A DNA stretch of 64,000 bases, taken from NCBI RefSeq assembly GCF_026248685.1, contig NZ_CP111036.1:2418001-2482000 (forward strand). Reading direction: 5' to 3'. The position numbers were made by a program, and so were the translations under genes. Shown piece after piece: positions 53,576 to 62,363 of this stretch. This DNA comes from Haladaptatus caseinilyticus. Lineage in GTDB: Archaea > Halobacteriota > Halobacteria > Halobacteriales > Haladaptataceae. The notes beneath the pieces are model-generated. The model was not told where the DNA came from and did not search any database. It saw nothing but the letters and a program-made list of their open reading frames with translations. Position 1 is the stretch's first letter. Every line of letters begins with the position of its first letter.

Positions 53576-55630
53576 ATGACGACGCGACGGCGCGCCCGAA
53601 TTCTCGCCACTTTGCTCTCGATCGTCACCGCGGTCGTCGTGTTCTTCATCGCAACGAAGCTGTTTCCGTATCACTCCCTCAACCACGACGAGGGCGTTTA
53701 TCTCCAGCAAGCGGCGATGCTGATCGAGGGGAACCTGTTTCTCCATCCCCCCGTTCCCGACGCGTTCCGACCGTGGTTCTTCGTGCGGGATGGCGGACGG
53801 CTCTTCCCGAAGTACGCACCCGTCCCGGCGGCCATGTTCGCACTCGGAACGCTCGCCGGAAACGCTCGTCTTTCGCTGGCCGCCATCGCCGCCGCCAACG
53901 TTGGACTCACGTATGCGATTACCACCGAGTCATTCGACCGCAGGACTGGGGTGATCGCCGCCATCTTGCTTGCCACGTCACCGTTGTTTATCGTGGACTC
54001 CGCGATCTTTCTTCCCTACGCGCCGACGACGCTCTGGAACCTCCTGTTCGCGTTCGCGTACTTCCGTTCCGCCCGTCTCGAATCGCGGGGCTATTCGGTT
54101 CTCGCCGGTAGTGCCATCGGCATCTCGTTTTTCTCTCGACCGTACACCGCGATATTGTTCGCCGCGCCGTTCGTCGTTCACGCACTCCACGCGGCTCGGG
54201 CGACATGGTTCGACCGCGACGTCGTTTCACGACTCACAATCACTGGCGTCACCGGACTGTTCGGTGTCGGCATCACGCTAGGATACAATGCCATCGTCAC
54301 CGGCTCTCCGTTCGTATTCCCGTACGAAGCCTTCGCTCCCCTCGATGGGCTGGGCTTCGGACACCGAAAACTGCTCGATTACGAACAGCAGTATACCGTT
54401 GGACTCGCGCTGCGATCGAACGCAGGGGTTCTCGCCGCCTTGTTCACCAGGTGGGTTGCCGGTGGTATCCTCGGAACGGGGCTGGCGGCAGTCGGTCTCG
54501 TCGCCGGGATTCACCGGAGCCATTCGAACCATTGGCGGGACCGATTCACGCAGAATCAAGCGCGAGCGATCCTCGCAGGGCTGTTCGTTTCCATCCCTCT
54601 CGGCAACGTCTACTTTTGGGGAAACCGGAACATCGTCGCTACGCTCTCCGATCCAAACGACGGTCTGATTCACTTCCTCGGTCCGTACTATCACTTCGAT
54701 ATCCTCCTCCCGATGGCCGTTTTCGGAGCGTTCGGTGCCATCACCCTTTCCCGATGGCTTCGAAACCGGGTGGATAGATTCGTCCGAACCCGCCGGACGA
54801 GAACGGTGTTTGTCACCATTCTCGTCCTTTCTGCGTCCGTGTTTGCCGGTGTAACTGCTTCGCTTGCGACGGCCCCGCTTCAGGCGAACGCAACGGTTAC
54901 CGACCAGTATCAGGTGGCGTACGAACCCGTCGAAAATCGCTCGTTCGAGAACGCTCTCGTCTTCGTCCCGACGACGCACGGCGATTGGCTGAACCACCCG
55001 TTTCAATCGTTCCGAAACGACCCGGGGTTCGACGGGGAGGTCGTGTACGCGCTCGACGGTCCCCGACGATTCGCCGTCGTCGATAGCTATCCGAATCGCA
55101 CCCTGTATCGGTACGTCTACCGCGGGCAGTGGGAACCGTACTCCGGAACCGCGGTCGAACCACGACTCCAGCGGGTCAGAGCGGTTCGCGGTGACTCGGT
55201 ATCTCTCCATACGACCGTCGGACTTCCGCAAGCAGTCGATTCGGCGTCGATACGACTGGCGTCTGACGAGGGGGATACGTACTACGTCGCCGATGGCGAC
55301 GATTCGGCGCGATTTCGTCTCGTCGTCTCCGACGGACGCGCACGATTGGACGGTTCGACTGTTCGCTCAGTGGGGAACGACGCGGCGATTCCAGTCGGTC
55401 GAACCGACACGCTTGCTGTCGAGGTGTACGTCGAAAACGCCGACGGAACCGGTTTTTCCTACATTATTCGGCTCCCAGTCGAACGACGAGACGGGACGAT
55501 TCGGGCGCTGTCACCGTACCGAGGGCTCTGTCGCGTCCCGAGAAATTGCGGTGATGATGGGATTACCTACCTTCCGGACGAAACCCGGCCCGACGTCTCC
55601 CTTACAACACGGTTGAACGGTTCAGCGTGA
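53576..55630 (+). CDS. GT39/ArnT-like membrane glycosyltransferase
   Basis: A 684-residue protein with ~11 N-terminal membrane helices (~1-430) and a soluble C-terminal domain. The first extracytoplasmic loop has SLNHDEGVYLQQAAMLIEGNLFLHPPVPDAF, the D-E-x-x-Y motif of GT39/ArnT/PMT-fold enzymes, which use lipid-linked sugar donors outside the cell. The C-terminal part (~470-684) is beta-rich and may bind glycan. Its ATG lies 1 base after the ATPase stop, so it seems transcribed with the iron operon although its function would be surface glycosylation. Donor and acceptor are unknown. Confidence 0.8.
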   Translation: MTTRRRARILATLLSIVTAVVVFFIATKLFPYHSLNHDEGVYLQQAAMLIEGNLFLHPPVPDAFRPWFFVRDGGRLFPKYAPVPAAMFALGTLAGNARLSLAAIAAANVGLTYAITTESFDRRTGVIAAILLATSPLFIVDSAIFLPYAPTTLWNLLFAFAYFRSARLESRGYSVLAGSAIGISFFSRPYTAILFAAPFVVHALHAARATWFDRDVVSRLTITGVTGLFGVGITLGYNAIVTGSPFVFPYEAFAPLDGLGFGHRKLLDYEQQYTVGLALRSNAGVLAALFTRWVAGGILGTGLAAVGLVAGIHRSHSNHWRDRFTQNQARAILAGLFVSIPLGNVYFWGNRNIVATLSDPNDGLIHFLGPYYHFDILLPMAVFGAFGAITLSRWLRNRVDRFVRTRRTRTVFVTILVLSASVFAGVTASLATAPLQANATVTDQYQVAYEPVENRSFENALVFVPTTHGDWLNHPFQSFRNDPGFDGEVVYALDGPRRFAVVDSYPNRTLYRYVYRGQWEPYSGTAVEPRLQRVRAVRGDSVSLHTTVGLPQAVDSASIRLASDEGDTYYVADGDDSARFRLVVSDGRARLDGSTVRSVGNDAAIPVGRTDTLAVEVYVENADGTGFSYIIRLPVERRDGTIRALSPYRGLCRVPRNCGDDGITYLPDETRPDVSLTTRLNGSA

Positions 55631-55659
55631 TGGATTCTCCCACCATCTTCGTTGACGGC

Positions 55660-56364
55660 TCAACGGAATCGTTCTTGGAGTGCGACCTTTGCGATGGACC
55701 CCGCGATTTCGGCCCCACCTGAAAATGGGTCGAGTTTCGTCTCCCCCTTTCGCTCGGCGTAGTCGATAGGAATCTCTCGAACCCGATATCCCCGCATGAG
55801 CGGCCGAATCAATAACTCCGCCGAAAGACCGGTGTTCTGCGTCCAGTCTATCGTTTCGATAACGTCCCGACGATAGGCACGCATTCCCGTCGTCGTGTCG
55901 TGAACGCGCTTTCCCATCAACACGGATGCGAGGACGGCGAACGCCCGATTTCCCCACCGGTTGATCTCCGGCATGGCATCCGCACCATAGTATAGTCTAT
56001 CGCCGCTCACCACGTCGTAGCCCTCGTTCAGCAGGTCGAGGAATTCGGGCAACTGGTCCATCGGATAGGTGTCGTCGCAGTCCGTGGTTACGACGACCGG
56101 TCGGTCCGGCGCGAGCAGAGCGGCCCGCACCGCGATGCCGTATCCTTGCGGTTGTTGTCGGATGACACGGGCACCGTGTTCCGCCGCGATTTCGGGCGTT
56201 TCGTCGGATGACCCATCGACACAGACGACTTCCGCCCTTCCGTCCGTTACACGATCGATATCAGCGAGCACTGACCTGATTGCCGCCTCCTCGTTGTATG
56301 TTCCCATGACGACACTCACGTCGTCGAACGTGAACTCGCTGCCGTCCCGTGCTTCGGGTTGCAT
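55660..56364 (-). CDS. Family 2 glycosyltransferase, dolichyl-phosphate-sugar type
   Basis: A 234-residue GT2 enzyme of the DPM1-like group. VSVVMGTYNEEAAIRSVLADID begins the GT-A fold; VVTTDCDDTYPMDQLPEFLD holds the D-x-D metal motif; EINRWGNRAFAVLASVLMGKRVHDTTTGMRAYRRDVIE is the acceptor-side segment with the usual T-D-T-T-x-G-x-R. It probably loads a sugar onto dolichyl phosphate for N-glycan assembly (Agl-type pathway). It converges with the GT39 gene, whose product would use such lipid-linked sugars. Confidence 0.85.
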   Translation of the reverse strand: MQPEARDGSEFTFDDVSVVMGTYNEEAAIRSVLADIDRVTDGRAEVVCVDGSSDETPEIAAEHGARVIRQQPQGYGIAVRAALLAPDRPVVVTTDCDDTYPMDQLPEFLDLLNEGYDVVSGDRLYYGADAMPEINRWGNRAFAVLASVLMGKRVHDTTTGMRAYRRDVIETIDWTQNTGLSAELLIRPLMRGYRVREIPIDYAERKGETKLDPFSGGAEIAGSIAKVALQERFR

Positions 56365-56485
56365 CTATCCTCGGATAGCCACGGACAGTACTTGAATTTT
56401 AGGTTTGCCAAAAACAGTATCAGAACACGTGTTAGCCGCTTCGATCGCCGATATATATTTTACCAAATTCGTTGTACCCCAACGG

Positions 56486-57079
56486 ATGCCAGGAAAGAAA
56501 CTCCTGATGATAGTCGGTGATTTCGGCGAAGATTACGAAATCATGGTTCCGTTTCAGGCACTGCAGGCGGTTGGCCACGATGTAGATGCAGTGTGTCTGG
56601 AAAAAGACGGAGATGATGCCATCAAAACCGCGATTCACGAGTTTCGGGGAGATCAGACCTATGTCGAGTCACGCGGCCACGATTTCGTACTCTCCGCTTC
56701 GTTCGACGATATCGACCCCGACGACTATGACGGACTCGTTATCCCAGGTGGTCGCGCTCCGGAGTATCTGCGAACCTACGACGAGGTCATCGAGATCGTC
56801 GAACAGTTCGATGACGAGAACAAACCCATCGCCGCCATTTGCCATGCCGCCCAGATTCTCGCTGCTGCTGACATCATCGAAGGGCGGACGTGCTCCGCAT
56901 ACTCGGCGCTGAAGACCGATGTCGAGGATGCTGGCGGTGAGTATTACGACGGCGTGACGACCGACGGAAATCTGGTAACCGGTCGCGATTAGAGTGACCA
57001 CGTGGAGTGGCTAGCGCAATTCCTCGACGTTCTAGGAACCAATATCGAACACGAACCAGTGGCCACTGCTGACGACTGA
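56486..57079 (+). pseudogene. DJ-1/PfpI family protein with one in-frame amber codon
   Basis: The sequence from ATG 56486 to TGA 57079 is one continuous reading frame of 197 sense codons, broken only by a TAG at 56990-56992. It encodes a glyoxalase/protease-like DJ-1 protein: [41 protein letters not shown], and the Cys nucleophile in [18 protein letters not shown]. After ...NLVTGRD the amber is followed in frame by SDHVEWLAQFLDVLGTNIEHEP, the expected family C-terminus. A single TGG to TAG change (Trp codon) explains it. Alternatives: sequencing error, readthrough, or a shortened but stable 168-residue protein. Confidence 0.78.
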
Positions 57080-57116
57080 GGTCTCCCACTCTATTATAAA
57101 AAAGTCGACCCGTGTT

Positions 57117-57620
57117 TTAGTTGGACGAGTTGTTCCCGCCGCTCTGCGTCGTCGAGGTCCCGCCGTTTCCACCACCCTGCAGTGTCGTGCTGAGCAGGTT
57201 GAGTTCGCTGCTGAAGATGGTCGCGTCACCGGCGAACCGACGACGGTCGCCCCTGCTGAGGCTCGCACTGCGCGAGAACATGACCGTCGTGATCGCGGCG
57301 TCTTGACCACCGAGGTCGTAGCGAATGACCCAACCGCTGTAGTCGTCAGGCTGGCTGATCTCGGGCACGTCGCCGCCGCCAGGGCGCTGTAGTAGCCGAA
57401 CGACCGTCGATGCTTCGAGGCTGTTGGTAACGCGGAACGGAACGTTCGGGTGGTAGTCGTACGTGTAGACCAGCACCGAATTTCCGTCCTGCGCGGCAGC
57501 GGTTCCGGCACTACCGAGACCCAGCGCGAGCGCACCCGTCGCGAGTGCGCCCTTCTTCATGAACGAGCGTCGTTCTTCCGATTCTACCGATTTCGTGTCG
57601 TCGTTTTTGTTCTCGGACAT
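57117..57620 (-). CDS. Tat-exported haloarchaeal protein, unknown family
   Basis: A 167-residue secreted protein. Signal: MSENKNDDTKSVESEERRSFMKKGALATGALALGLGSAGTAAAQ, twin-arginine with a typical cleavage after AAAQ, without lipobox. The mature domain (~45-150) reads VLVYTYDYHPNVPFRVTNSLEASTVVRLLQRPGG...EISQPDDYSGWVIRYDLGGQ...FSSELNLLSTTL, followed by a Gly/Ser/Thr/Asn-rich tail. Similar Tat-exported proteins exist in other haloarchaea without known function. The start at 57620 gives the standard signal; the upstream in-frame codon at 57665 adds 15 non-homologous residues. Confidence 0.7.
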   Translation of the reverse strand: MSENKNDDTKSVESEERRSFMKKGALATGALALGLGSAGTAAAQDGNSVLVYTYDYHPNVPFRVTNSLEASTVVRLLQRPGGGDVPEISQPDDYSGWVIRYDLGGQDAAITTVMFSRSASLSRGDRRRFAGDATIFSSELNLLSTTLQGGGNGGTSTTQSGGNNSSN

Positions 57621-58101
57621 CTCTCCCTCACGCACCTGTAGGTGGGAACCACTGATAAAGCGCATAGAACTTTCAAATTATCAGACTGAGCCTATCGGGG
57701 ACAGAATACTGGTAACCCCCATATCTACGCGGTAATGGGGATTACAGCCCCTATTTCGGATAACGATTTGCAGCGCACGGACTGCTCGCAATACGATCGT
57801 TTGGTATCGCAGCATATGATTTATTTATTCGAAGTGGGACGTGCTCCGTCCGGCAACTGATAAATTAATTCCACTTCTTACCGTGGAATTCACTTTCCAA
57901 TCGATATATCTGCGTCTCCGATTCCGGTGTTCTATTCATTGGTCTACCGAAGAATGTTGGTCGGCAAATAGCGTTATTGGAATCTATCCCCGTATTCGTT
58001 TGGTACCGCGACTGACGACGTTTCGACCGTTCCAACCGCCGTTGGCGAGGCACGAATCGATATTTCGAACGATTCCGGAACTCTCGGCGCGCTTTTCATT
58101 G
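57621..58101. other. Intergenic region with dyad elements
   Basis: No gene is supported in this 480-base AT-rich stretch. It contains GTAAT-GGGG-ATTAC at 57732-57745, a perfect 5-base dyad, and GTAACCCCCAT at 57712-57722, which pairs with ATGGGGATTAC (57735-57745) with one mismatch. CATATCTAC (57720-57728) and TTACAGCCCC (57742-57751) also recur, the latter inverted, on the far side of the recombinase genes. Confidence 0.45.
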
Positions 58102-59160
58102 CTACAGCAGCGAGTAGACGTTCGCTTCATATACTTCTCGTACTCGGTCGCCCCAATTGTGAGTGTACGTGTCGATGATATCGCTCGCGACGTCGCCACG
58201 GAGGTATTTCACGATTCCACGGTCACCGGTCCGGTCGCGAAGATGCGTCGTGAAAAAGTGACGGAAATAGTGGGGAGTGACGTTTTCCTCGGCACCACCT
58301 CCGGTTCGATGCCAACCCCACTCACGGGCATGACGTTCGACGATATTTCGAATCATTTTCGGCGTGAGACGTGCGCCCCAATCGCCGCTTGTGCTGACGA
58401 ACAGTGGTTCCGCGGATGATCGGACGTCCGGACGAATCGCAAGCCATCGGATGAGTACTTTTTTGAGTTCGCTGTCCACCGGAACGATGGTCTCTCGCTT
58501 CCGCTTGTTCGAGGCTGTGCGTTCTTCGCCGTTGACGACTTCTCCCCTGATCGCATCCGCCGCGATGAAAATCGAGTCGGGCCGGCCATCGAGTTGCGGG
58601 CGATCACCGACAGTGTATGCCCGCTGCACATTTTCATCGGCGAGATTCACATCCCGAAGATCGAGGTTGCTGACTTCGCCGACACGCATTCCGGTCTTCA
58701 ATAGAGTGAGGACGACAGCGCGCTCCAGTGGGTGGGTGACATTTGCGGTGAATTTTCGCATGTCCGCCACCGAAATTTCGCGGCGCATCGGGTCTTTGTC
58801 GATGGATTCGTGCATCTCCTCAACCACGAGTGCCATGGGATTCGAGTCGAACGCACCGACCTGTGTCATGTACGTGTAAAACCGGTGGAGATAGGACGCA
58901 TACGTGGCGATGGTGCTTTCGGCATGGTTTCCGCGGAGGGTGTGAATCCACGCCATACAATCGCGCTGGGTAGCTGACGCTGGCGTCACACTGCGGCCAG
59001 AAGGATTTACCTCGGGGTCACCAAGGAACGCTTCGAAGCGGCGCAGGACTCGTTTGTATGCCGCTCTGGTTCGTTCGCTCTTTCCGTGATAGAGTAAATC
59101 CTGAAGGAAATAACCAACCGGGTCCTCGGGATTCGGACTGTCGGAATTACGCGTGGCCAT
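58102..59160 (-). CDS. Tyrosine recombinase (XerC/D-like integrase)
   Basis: A 352-residue site-specific recombinase. The N-terminal SAM-like DNA-binding domain (~20-120) reads SERTRAAYKRVLRRFEAFLGD... and TYASYLHRFYTYMTQVGAFDSNPMA. Catalytic residues: Arg in LKTGMRVGEVSNLDL, the His-x-x-Arg box TPHYFRHFFTTHLRD, and the nucleophilic Tyr in DIIDTYTHNWGDRVREVY. The family includes XerA (chromosome dimer resolution) and mobile-element integrases. The ATG at 59160 (MATRNSDSPNPEDPVGYFLQDLL) overlaps the DUF5805 stop by 14 bases. No genomic island is evident around it. Confidence 0.9.
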   Translation of the reverse strand: MATRNSDSPNPEDPVGYFLQDLLYHGKSERTRAAYKRVLRRFEAFLGDPEVNPSGRSVTPASATQRDCMAWIHTLRGNHAESTIATYASYLHRFYTYMTQVGAFDSNPMALVVEEMHESIDKDPMRREISVADMRKFTANVTHPLERAVVLTLLKTGMRVGEVSNLDLRDVNLADENVQRAYTVGDRPQLDGRPDSIFIAADAIRGEVVNGEERTASNKRKRETIVPVDSELKKVLIRWLAIRPDVRSSAEPLFVSTSGDWGARLTPKMIRNIVERHAREWGWHRTGGGAEENVTPHYFRHFFTTHLRDRTGDRGIVKYLRGDVASDIIDTYTHNWGDRVREVYEANVYSLL

Positions 59161-59539
59161 CGATACCTCCGACCAGTTCGTAACCTCCGTGTCGCCCACT
59201 ATACTGAACTCGGTTTGTCGACTGGAGCTCGTTGAGTTCGTCTTCCAGTTTGTCCTCGAAATCGCCCGCGAGGCGTTCGACCAGTTCGTCCCATGACAGA
59301 TGCCCCTCCGATGCGAGGATTTCGAGCAACCGTGTTTTCAGCTCGTCACCCCTGGGGTTGGACCCCTCGGGTTGGGTCTGCACGGGATCCATTTCGAACC
59401 CCTTTCTTCCGGCCTGTACCATGGCCCTAACGAACTCGCTCTGGCTCATGTCGAGTTCGTCCGCATGTGACTGCCAATCGTCCTTTTGATACTCCGGAAT
59501 GTATGTTTTAACGACAGCTCTGCTCGTTTCGTCGGCCAT
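59147..59539 (-). CDS. DUF5805 protein, putative DNA-binding partner of the recombinase
   Basis: A 130-residue haloarchaeal protein. The N-terminal MADETSRAVVKTYIPEYQKDDWQSHADELDMSQSEFVRAMVQAGRKGF resembles ribbon-helix-helix dimers; the C-terminal DELKTRLLEILASEGHLSWDELVERLAGDFEDKLEDELNELQSTNRVQYSGRHGGYELVGG is winged-helix-like. It belongs to DUF5805 and overlaps the recombinase gene by 14 bases, so it probably assists or regulates recombination. The start at 59539 fits the family; a longer in-frame start exists at 59578. Confidence 0.78.
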   Translation of the reverse strand: MADETSRAVVKTYIPEYQKDDWQSHADELDMSQSEFVRAMVQAGRKGFEMDPVQTQPEGSNPRGDELKTRLLEILASEGHLSWDELVERLAGDFEDKLEDELNELQSTNRVQYSGRHGGYELVGGIDGHA

Positions 59540-59628
59540 GGTTGCACGTCCCACTCCCAGTATATCAAGTTGTCCCATAAAGAGTGATAAGGGACTTTAT
59601 CTCCCTGTCTGTGTCTCTATTCTCACCC

Positions 59629-59647
59629 GTAGATAGTACATATCTAC
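59629..59647. promoter_or_regulatory. 19-base inverted repeat upstream of the DUF5805/recombinase operon
   Basis: GTAGATA (59629-59635) and TATCTAC (59641-59647) form perfect arms around a 5-base centre, GTACA. It lies ~90 bases before the DUF5805 start. It could be an operator for DUF5805 or a recombinase-binding core, since Xer-type sites are short arms around a 6-8 base centre. Confidence 0.45.
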
Positions 59648-60375
59648 AATTCTGGGGCTGTAACCGTGGCTGATTTAGTACCATCGAACGAGATATCGTT
59701 TTCAGCCAGAGGCCAAAATCATGCATAGTCGATCGTTATATTTCTCGCCACGTTTTTTGACACCTGATCGGTTCGTCGTTCGGGACATAACTGTGGTTAG
59801 GTCTAGTGAAACATTCTCGCCGTTGCTCACCAAAAACTCGGTTGGGGTTCGATTCTCCCAATAATAGTTGGAGGTGGCATATCGCTTCTGGTTGGTTTTC
59901 CCGATGTCGTTCCTCTGAGCCTTTCACTCTCGAACGCGGCCCCTCGACCGATAGTTGATGCCATTTGCAGGGGATCAGTTGTAGTATCTCTGCACCAAGC
60001 GTTGCAATGAGGTAAAACAGGGTGACAGCTACTGATGCTCGCCGGAATCCGGAATGATGCTTGGTTAGTTACCTTCGTTCGCACAGGCTTACTACGGAAA
60101 CTCGTTGTTCGGGCCCTCACGAACATTTCATTATCAGTCCGCTCAGGGCGCTTTGTCCGGCGATAAGTTTGCTACAGCGATCGTGTGGGCTTTTTCCACT
60201 CTTCGATTGTTTGGTATCGTTTTTACTTTCGATTCAGGACGAATATACTGCATTTCGCTATATTATTCGGTGTAGGGAGGAGGCGACGTCGAGCGGCTAG
60301 TGGCGAATTGGTAATTCACGATCTTCCCCCTTTTCATAGAACTTTCGAACGGGTGATTGTAGCAGTCGCTCCGCG
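59648..60375. other. Gene-poor stretch
   Basis: About 730 bases without a credible gene. Open frames here have Ser/Arg/Phe-rich translations and low acidic content. The segment is likely decayed DNA, including the missing N-terminal part of the DUF2182 gene; I could not find its helices in any plus-strand frame, so it was probably deleted rather than mutated. Confidence 0.45.
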
Positions 60376-60813
60376 ATGGTTCCACTCGGATTCCATGCGG
60401 TGCTTCCCGGCGGTATCTACGGATTCACGCGGGCACACACTCACGCAGTCATCGGCGGAGTGCTCGTGCTGACCGGGTTGTATCAACTTTCGACTGTCAA
60501 ACAATCGCGACTCCGAACCTGCTGTGCACGTGTCGAACCGGGGCCTGCGCGTGCCGCGGACGGCCAGAAGAAGGGATTCGAACACGGTATAAGTTGCATT
60601 CTCGTCTGCCTCGGTCCGTTTTTCTTCCTGATGCCCTTCTTCGGCGAGATGAACTACTTCTGGATGGTCGCGCTCACCACGGTCGTAACGGTCGAACGAC
60701 TCCCGCCCACGTGGGGCAGGGAGTTTTCGAGTGCGACAGGTGCCGTCTCGTTGATTGCGGGCATCATCGTTCTTTTGCTACGGCCGCCTCTCCCGATAGG
60801 ATTCGTAATGTAG
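60376..60813 (+). pseudogene. DUF2182 membrane protein, N-terminally truncated and degenerate
   Basis: The 145-residue reading resembles the C-terminal half of DUF2182 (predicted metal-binding membrane proteins of ~220-260 residues): GVLVLTGLYQLSTVKQSRLRTCCARV, then GFEHGISCILVCLGPFFFLMPFFGEMNYFWMVALTTVVTVERLPPTWGREFSSATGAVSLIAGIIVLLL. The conserved K-x-x-C-L-x-x-C-R-x-P and G-x-x-C-x-G-C-C-W motifs are damaged (SRLRTCCARV, SCILVCLGPF). No start with the N-terminal helices exists; an in-frame stop lies at 60337. A functional product is unlikely. Confidence 0.7.
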
Positions 60814-60836
60814 CACACATCGTGACCGAAAAACGC

Positions 60837-62360
60837 TCAGTCGGTCGCTTCGGGAACGTAGCCGTGCAGAAACGGCAGTTTCGTCTTTGTGATCTTTTCG
60901 ACGAAGTCGACGACGACTCTGTCCTCCGGTTGGAGACAATCCGCTGCGGAGACGGCGATGAGGGTCCCGACGGCGGCGATGGCGAGTGCGAGCGGAAGCG
61001 TAATGACGGAAAGCGAAACCATTCGTGAGACGACCACTGCCGGAGGAAACAGCAGAAGTGGCACGCGCGTCATCGTTCGGACGGTCCACCGGGAAAACGG
61101 CGTGATACCGAATTTCAGCCATAGCACCGCGAACATGAAGACGTTGAGCGTGACGTTTGCGATGGCGGATGCGACCGCGGCGCCGACGAACCCGTGTGCA
61201 GGAATCAAAACGAGGTTCAAAACGAGGTTGAGGCCGAACGCGAGCGCGTTACCCGTGAGTATCATCCCCGTATGGCCAAGGGCTGAAAGCGTCTCACGGT
61301 TTCGACCACCGGCGGCGTTGGTGAAAAACCCGAGCGAAAGGATGACCAAGGCCAACGCGCCGCCTGCGTATCGCTCGCCGAAGAAGACGGTCAGGATGTC
61401 CGCCGGGAAGGTTACGAACAGGAGGAACGCTGGAAAGGTCACGACGAAAATCCACTTCGTCGTGAGTTGATAAATCGACGATATCTCGTCCCGCTCGCCG
61501 TTCGCGTCGAGACGAGACGCCAGCGGAAGATACAGAAATCCGAACGACGAGAGCGCGATGAGCAGGCTGTTAGCGAGCGGGTAGGCCGCTGCGTACAATC
61601 CAACCTGATGCGAGGTTTTGAAAAATCCGAGCATCACGGTGTCGGTTCGGGTGAGGAGGTCGGCGAGCACTGACGAAACCACGAGCGGTGCGGAAAACAG
61701 CGCCATTTCTCGCATGTGGAGTCTGAACTCCCCGACGAGTGGCAACAATCGATTCAATAGATAGTGGGCGGCGACGAACGCGACGGCAGCGCTGATGAGG
61801 TACGCATACCCCGCCGCCACCGGACCGAACCCAAGCGCTAGCAACCCGACGAGCAGAAATATTCGGCCGAAGGGGTACAGCAGGTCGCCAACGTACGTTT
61901 TGTAAATCGTGTTCTCGAACCCACGGATGCCGCCGACACCGACCTGATAGCCGACGACGAGTGGAATCGCGAGGACGAACACGGGGACGAGGTTGCTCGA
62001 ATCACCCTTGTCGAAGAGGTTCGCGGTGATGAAGTCGGCCTTGAAGTACAGAACGCTGGCCACCGCGACTGCGACCACGCCGGCGAAGAGCAGGCCGGTC
62101 AACCACGCACCTCGAACGTCTCGCTCGTCCTCGTATCGGGACATGTACCGCGGGATTCCCTGCCCGAACCCGACGAGTGCGAACGTAACCCCCAACGACA
62201 TCGTCGTGAGCGCGATGTTCACTTCGCCGAATGCGGCCGTCGATAGACTCCGCCCGAGGACGATCCGTTCGAGTAGTTTCGCAACGGAGGCGATGGCGGC
62301 ACCGACGAACACGAGACTCGCACTCGAAAGGAGGTTCCGAAGCTCTCGTTGCTCACCCAT
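60837..62360 (-). CDS. Polysaccharide flippase (Wzx/AglR-like, MVF superfamily)
   Basis: A 507-residue protein with 12-14 hydrophobic segments. N-terminal LRNLLSSASLVFVGAAIASVAKLLERIVLGRSLSTAAFGEVNIALTTMSLGVTFALVGFGQGIPRYMSRYEDE is the Polysacc_synt signature; FSAPLVVSSVLADLLTRTDTVMLGFFKTSHQVGLYAAAYPLANSLL is the central one. It likely flips lipid-linked sugars across the membrane, like AglR of Haloferax for dolichol-phosphate mannose. Its ATG lies 3 bases after the stop of the upstream phosphodiesterase-like gene, so the two form an operon. Confidence 0.88.
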   Translation of the reverse strand: MGEQRELRNLLSSASLVFVGAAIASVAKLLERIVLGRSLSTAAFGEVNIALTTMSLGVTFALVGFGQGIPRYMSRYEDERDVRGAWLTGLLFAGVVAVAVASVLYFKADFITANLFDKGDSSNLVPVFVLAIPLVVGYQVGVGGIRGFENTIYKTYVGDLLYPFGRIFLLVGLLALGFGPVAAGYAYLISAAVAFVAAHYLLNRLLPLVGEFRLHMREMALFSAPLVVSSVLADLLTRTDTVMLGFFKTSHQVGLYAAAYPLANSLLIALSSFGFLYLPLASRLDANGERDEISSIYQLTTKWIFVVTFPAFLLFVTFPADILTVFFGERYAGGALALVILSLGFFTNAAGGRNRETLSALGHTGMILTGNALAFGLNLVLNLVLIPAHGFVGAAVASAIANVTLNVFMFAVLWLKFGITPFSRWTVRTMTRVPLLLFPPAVVVSRMVSLSVITLPLALAIAAVGTLIAVSAADCLQPEDRVVVDFVEKITKTKLPFLHGYVPEATD

Positions 62361-62363
62361 GAT

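Noticed and set aside
57841-58419. 192-residue plus-strand frame before and into the recombinase
   Set aside because: No acidic composition, no family, and it overlaps the catalytic end of the recombinase.
58102-59539. Recombinase as part of a provirus or integrated plasmid
   Set aside because: No tRNA target, no structural or replication genes, and no compositional change around it. A housekeeping Xer-like or small inversion role fits equally well.
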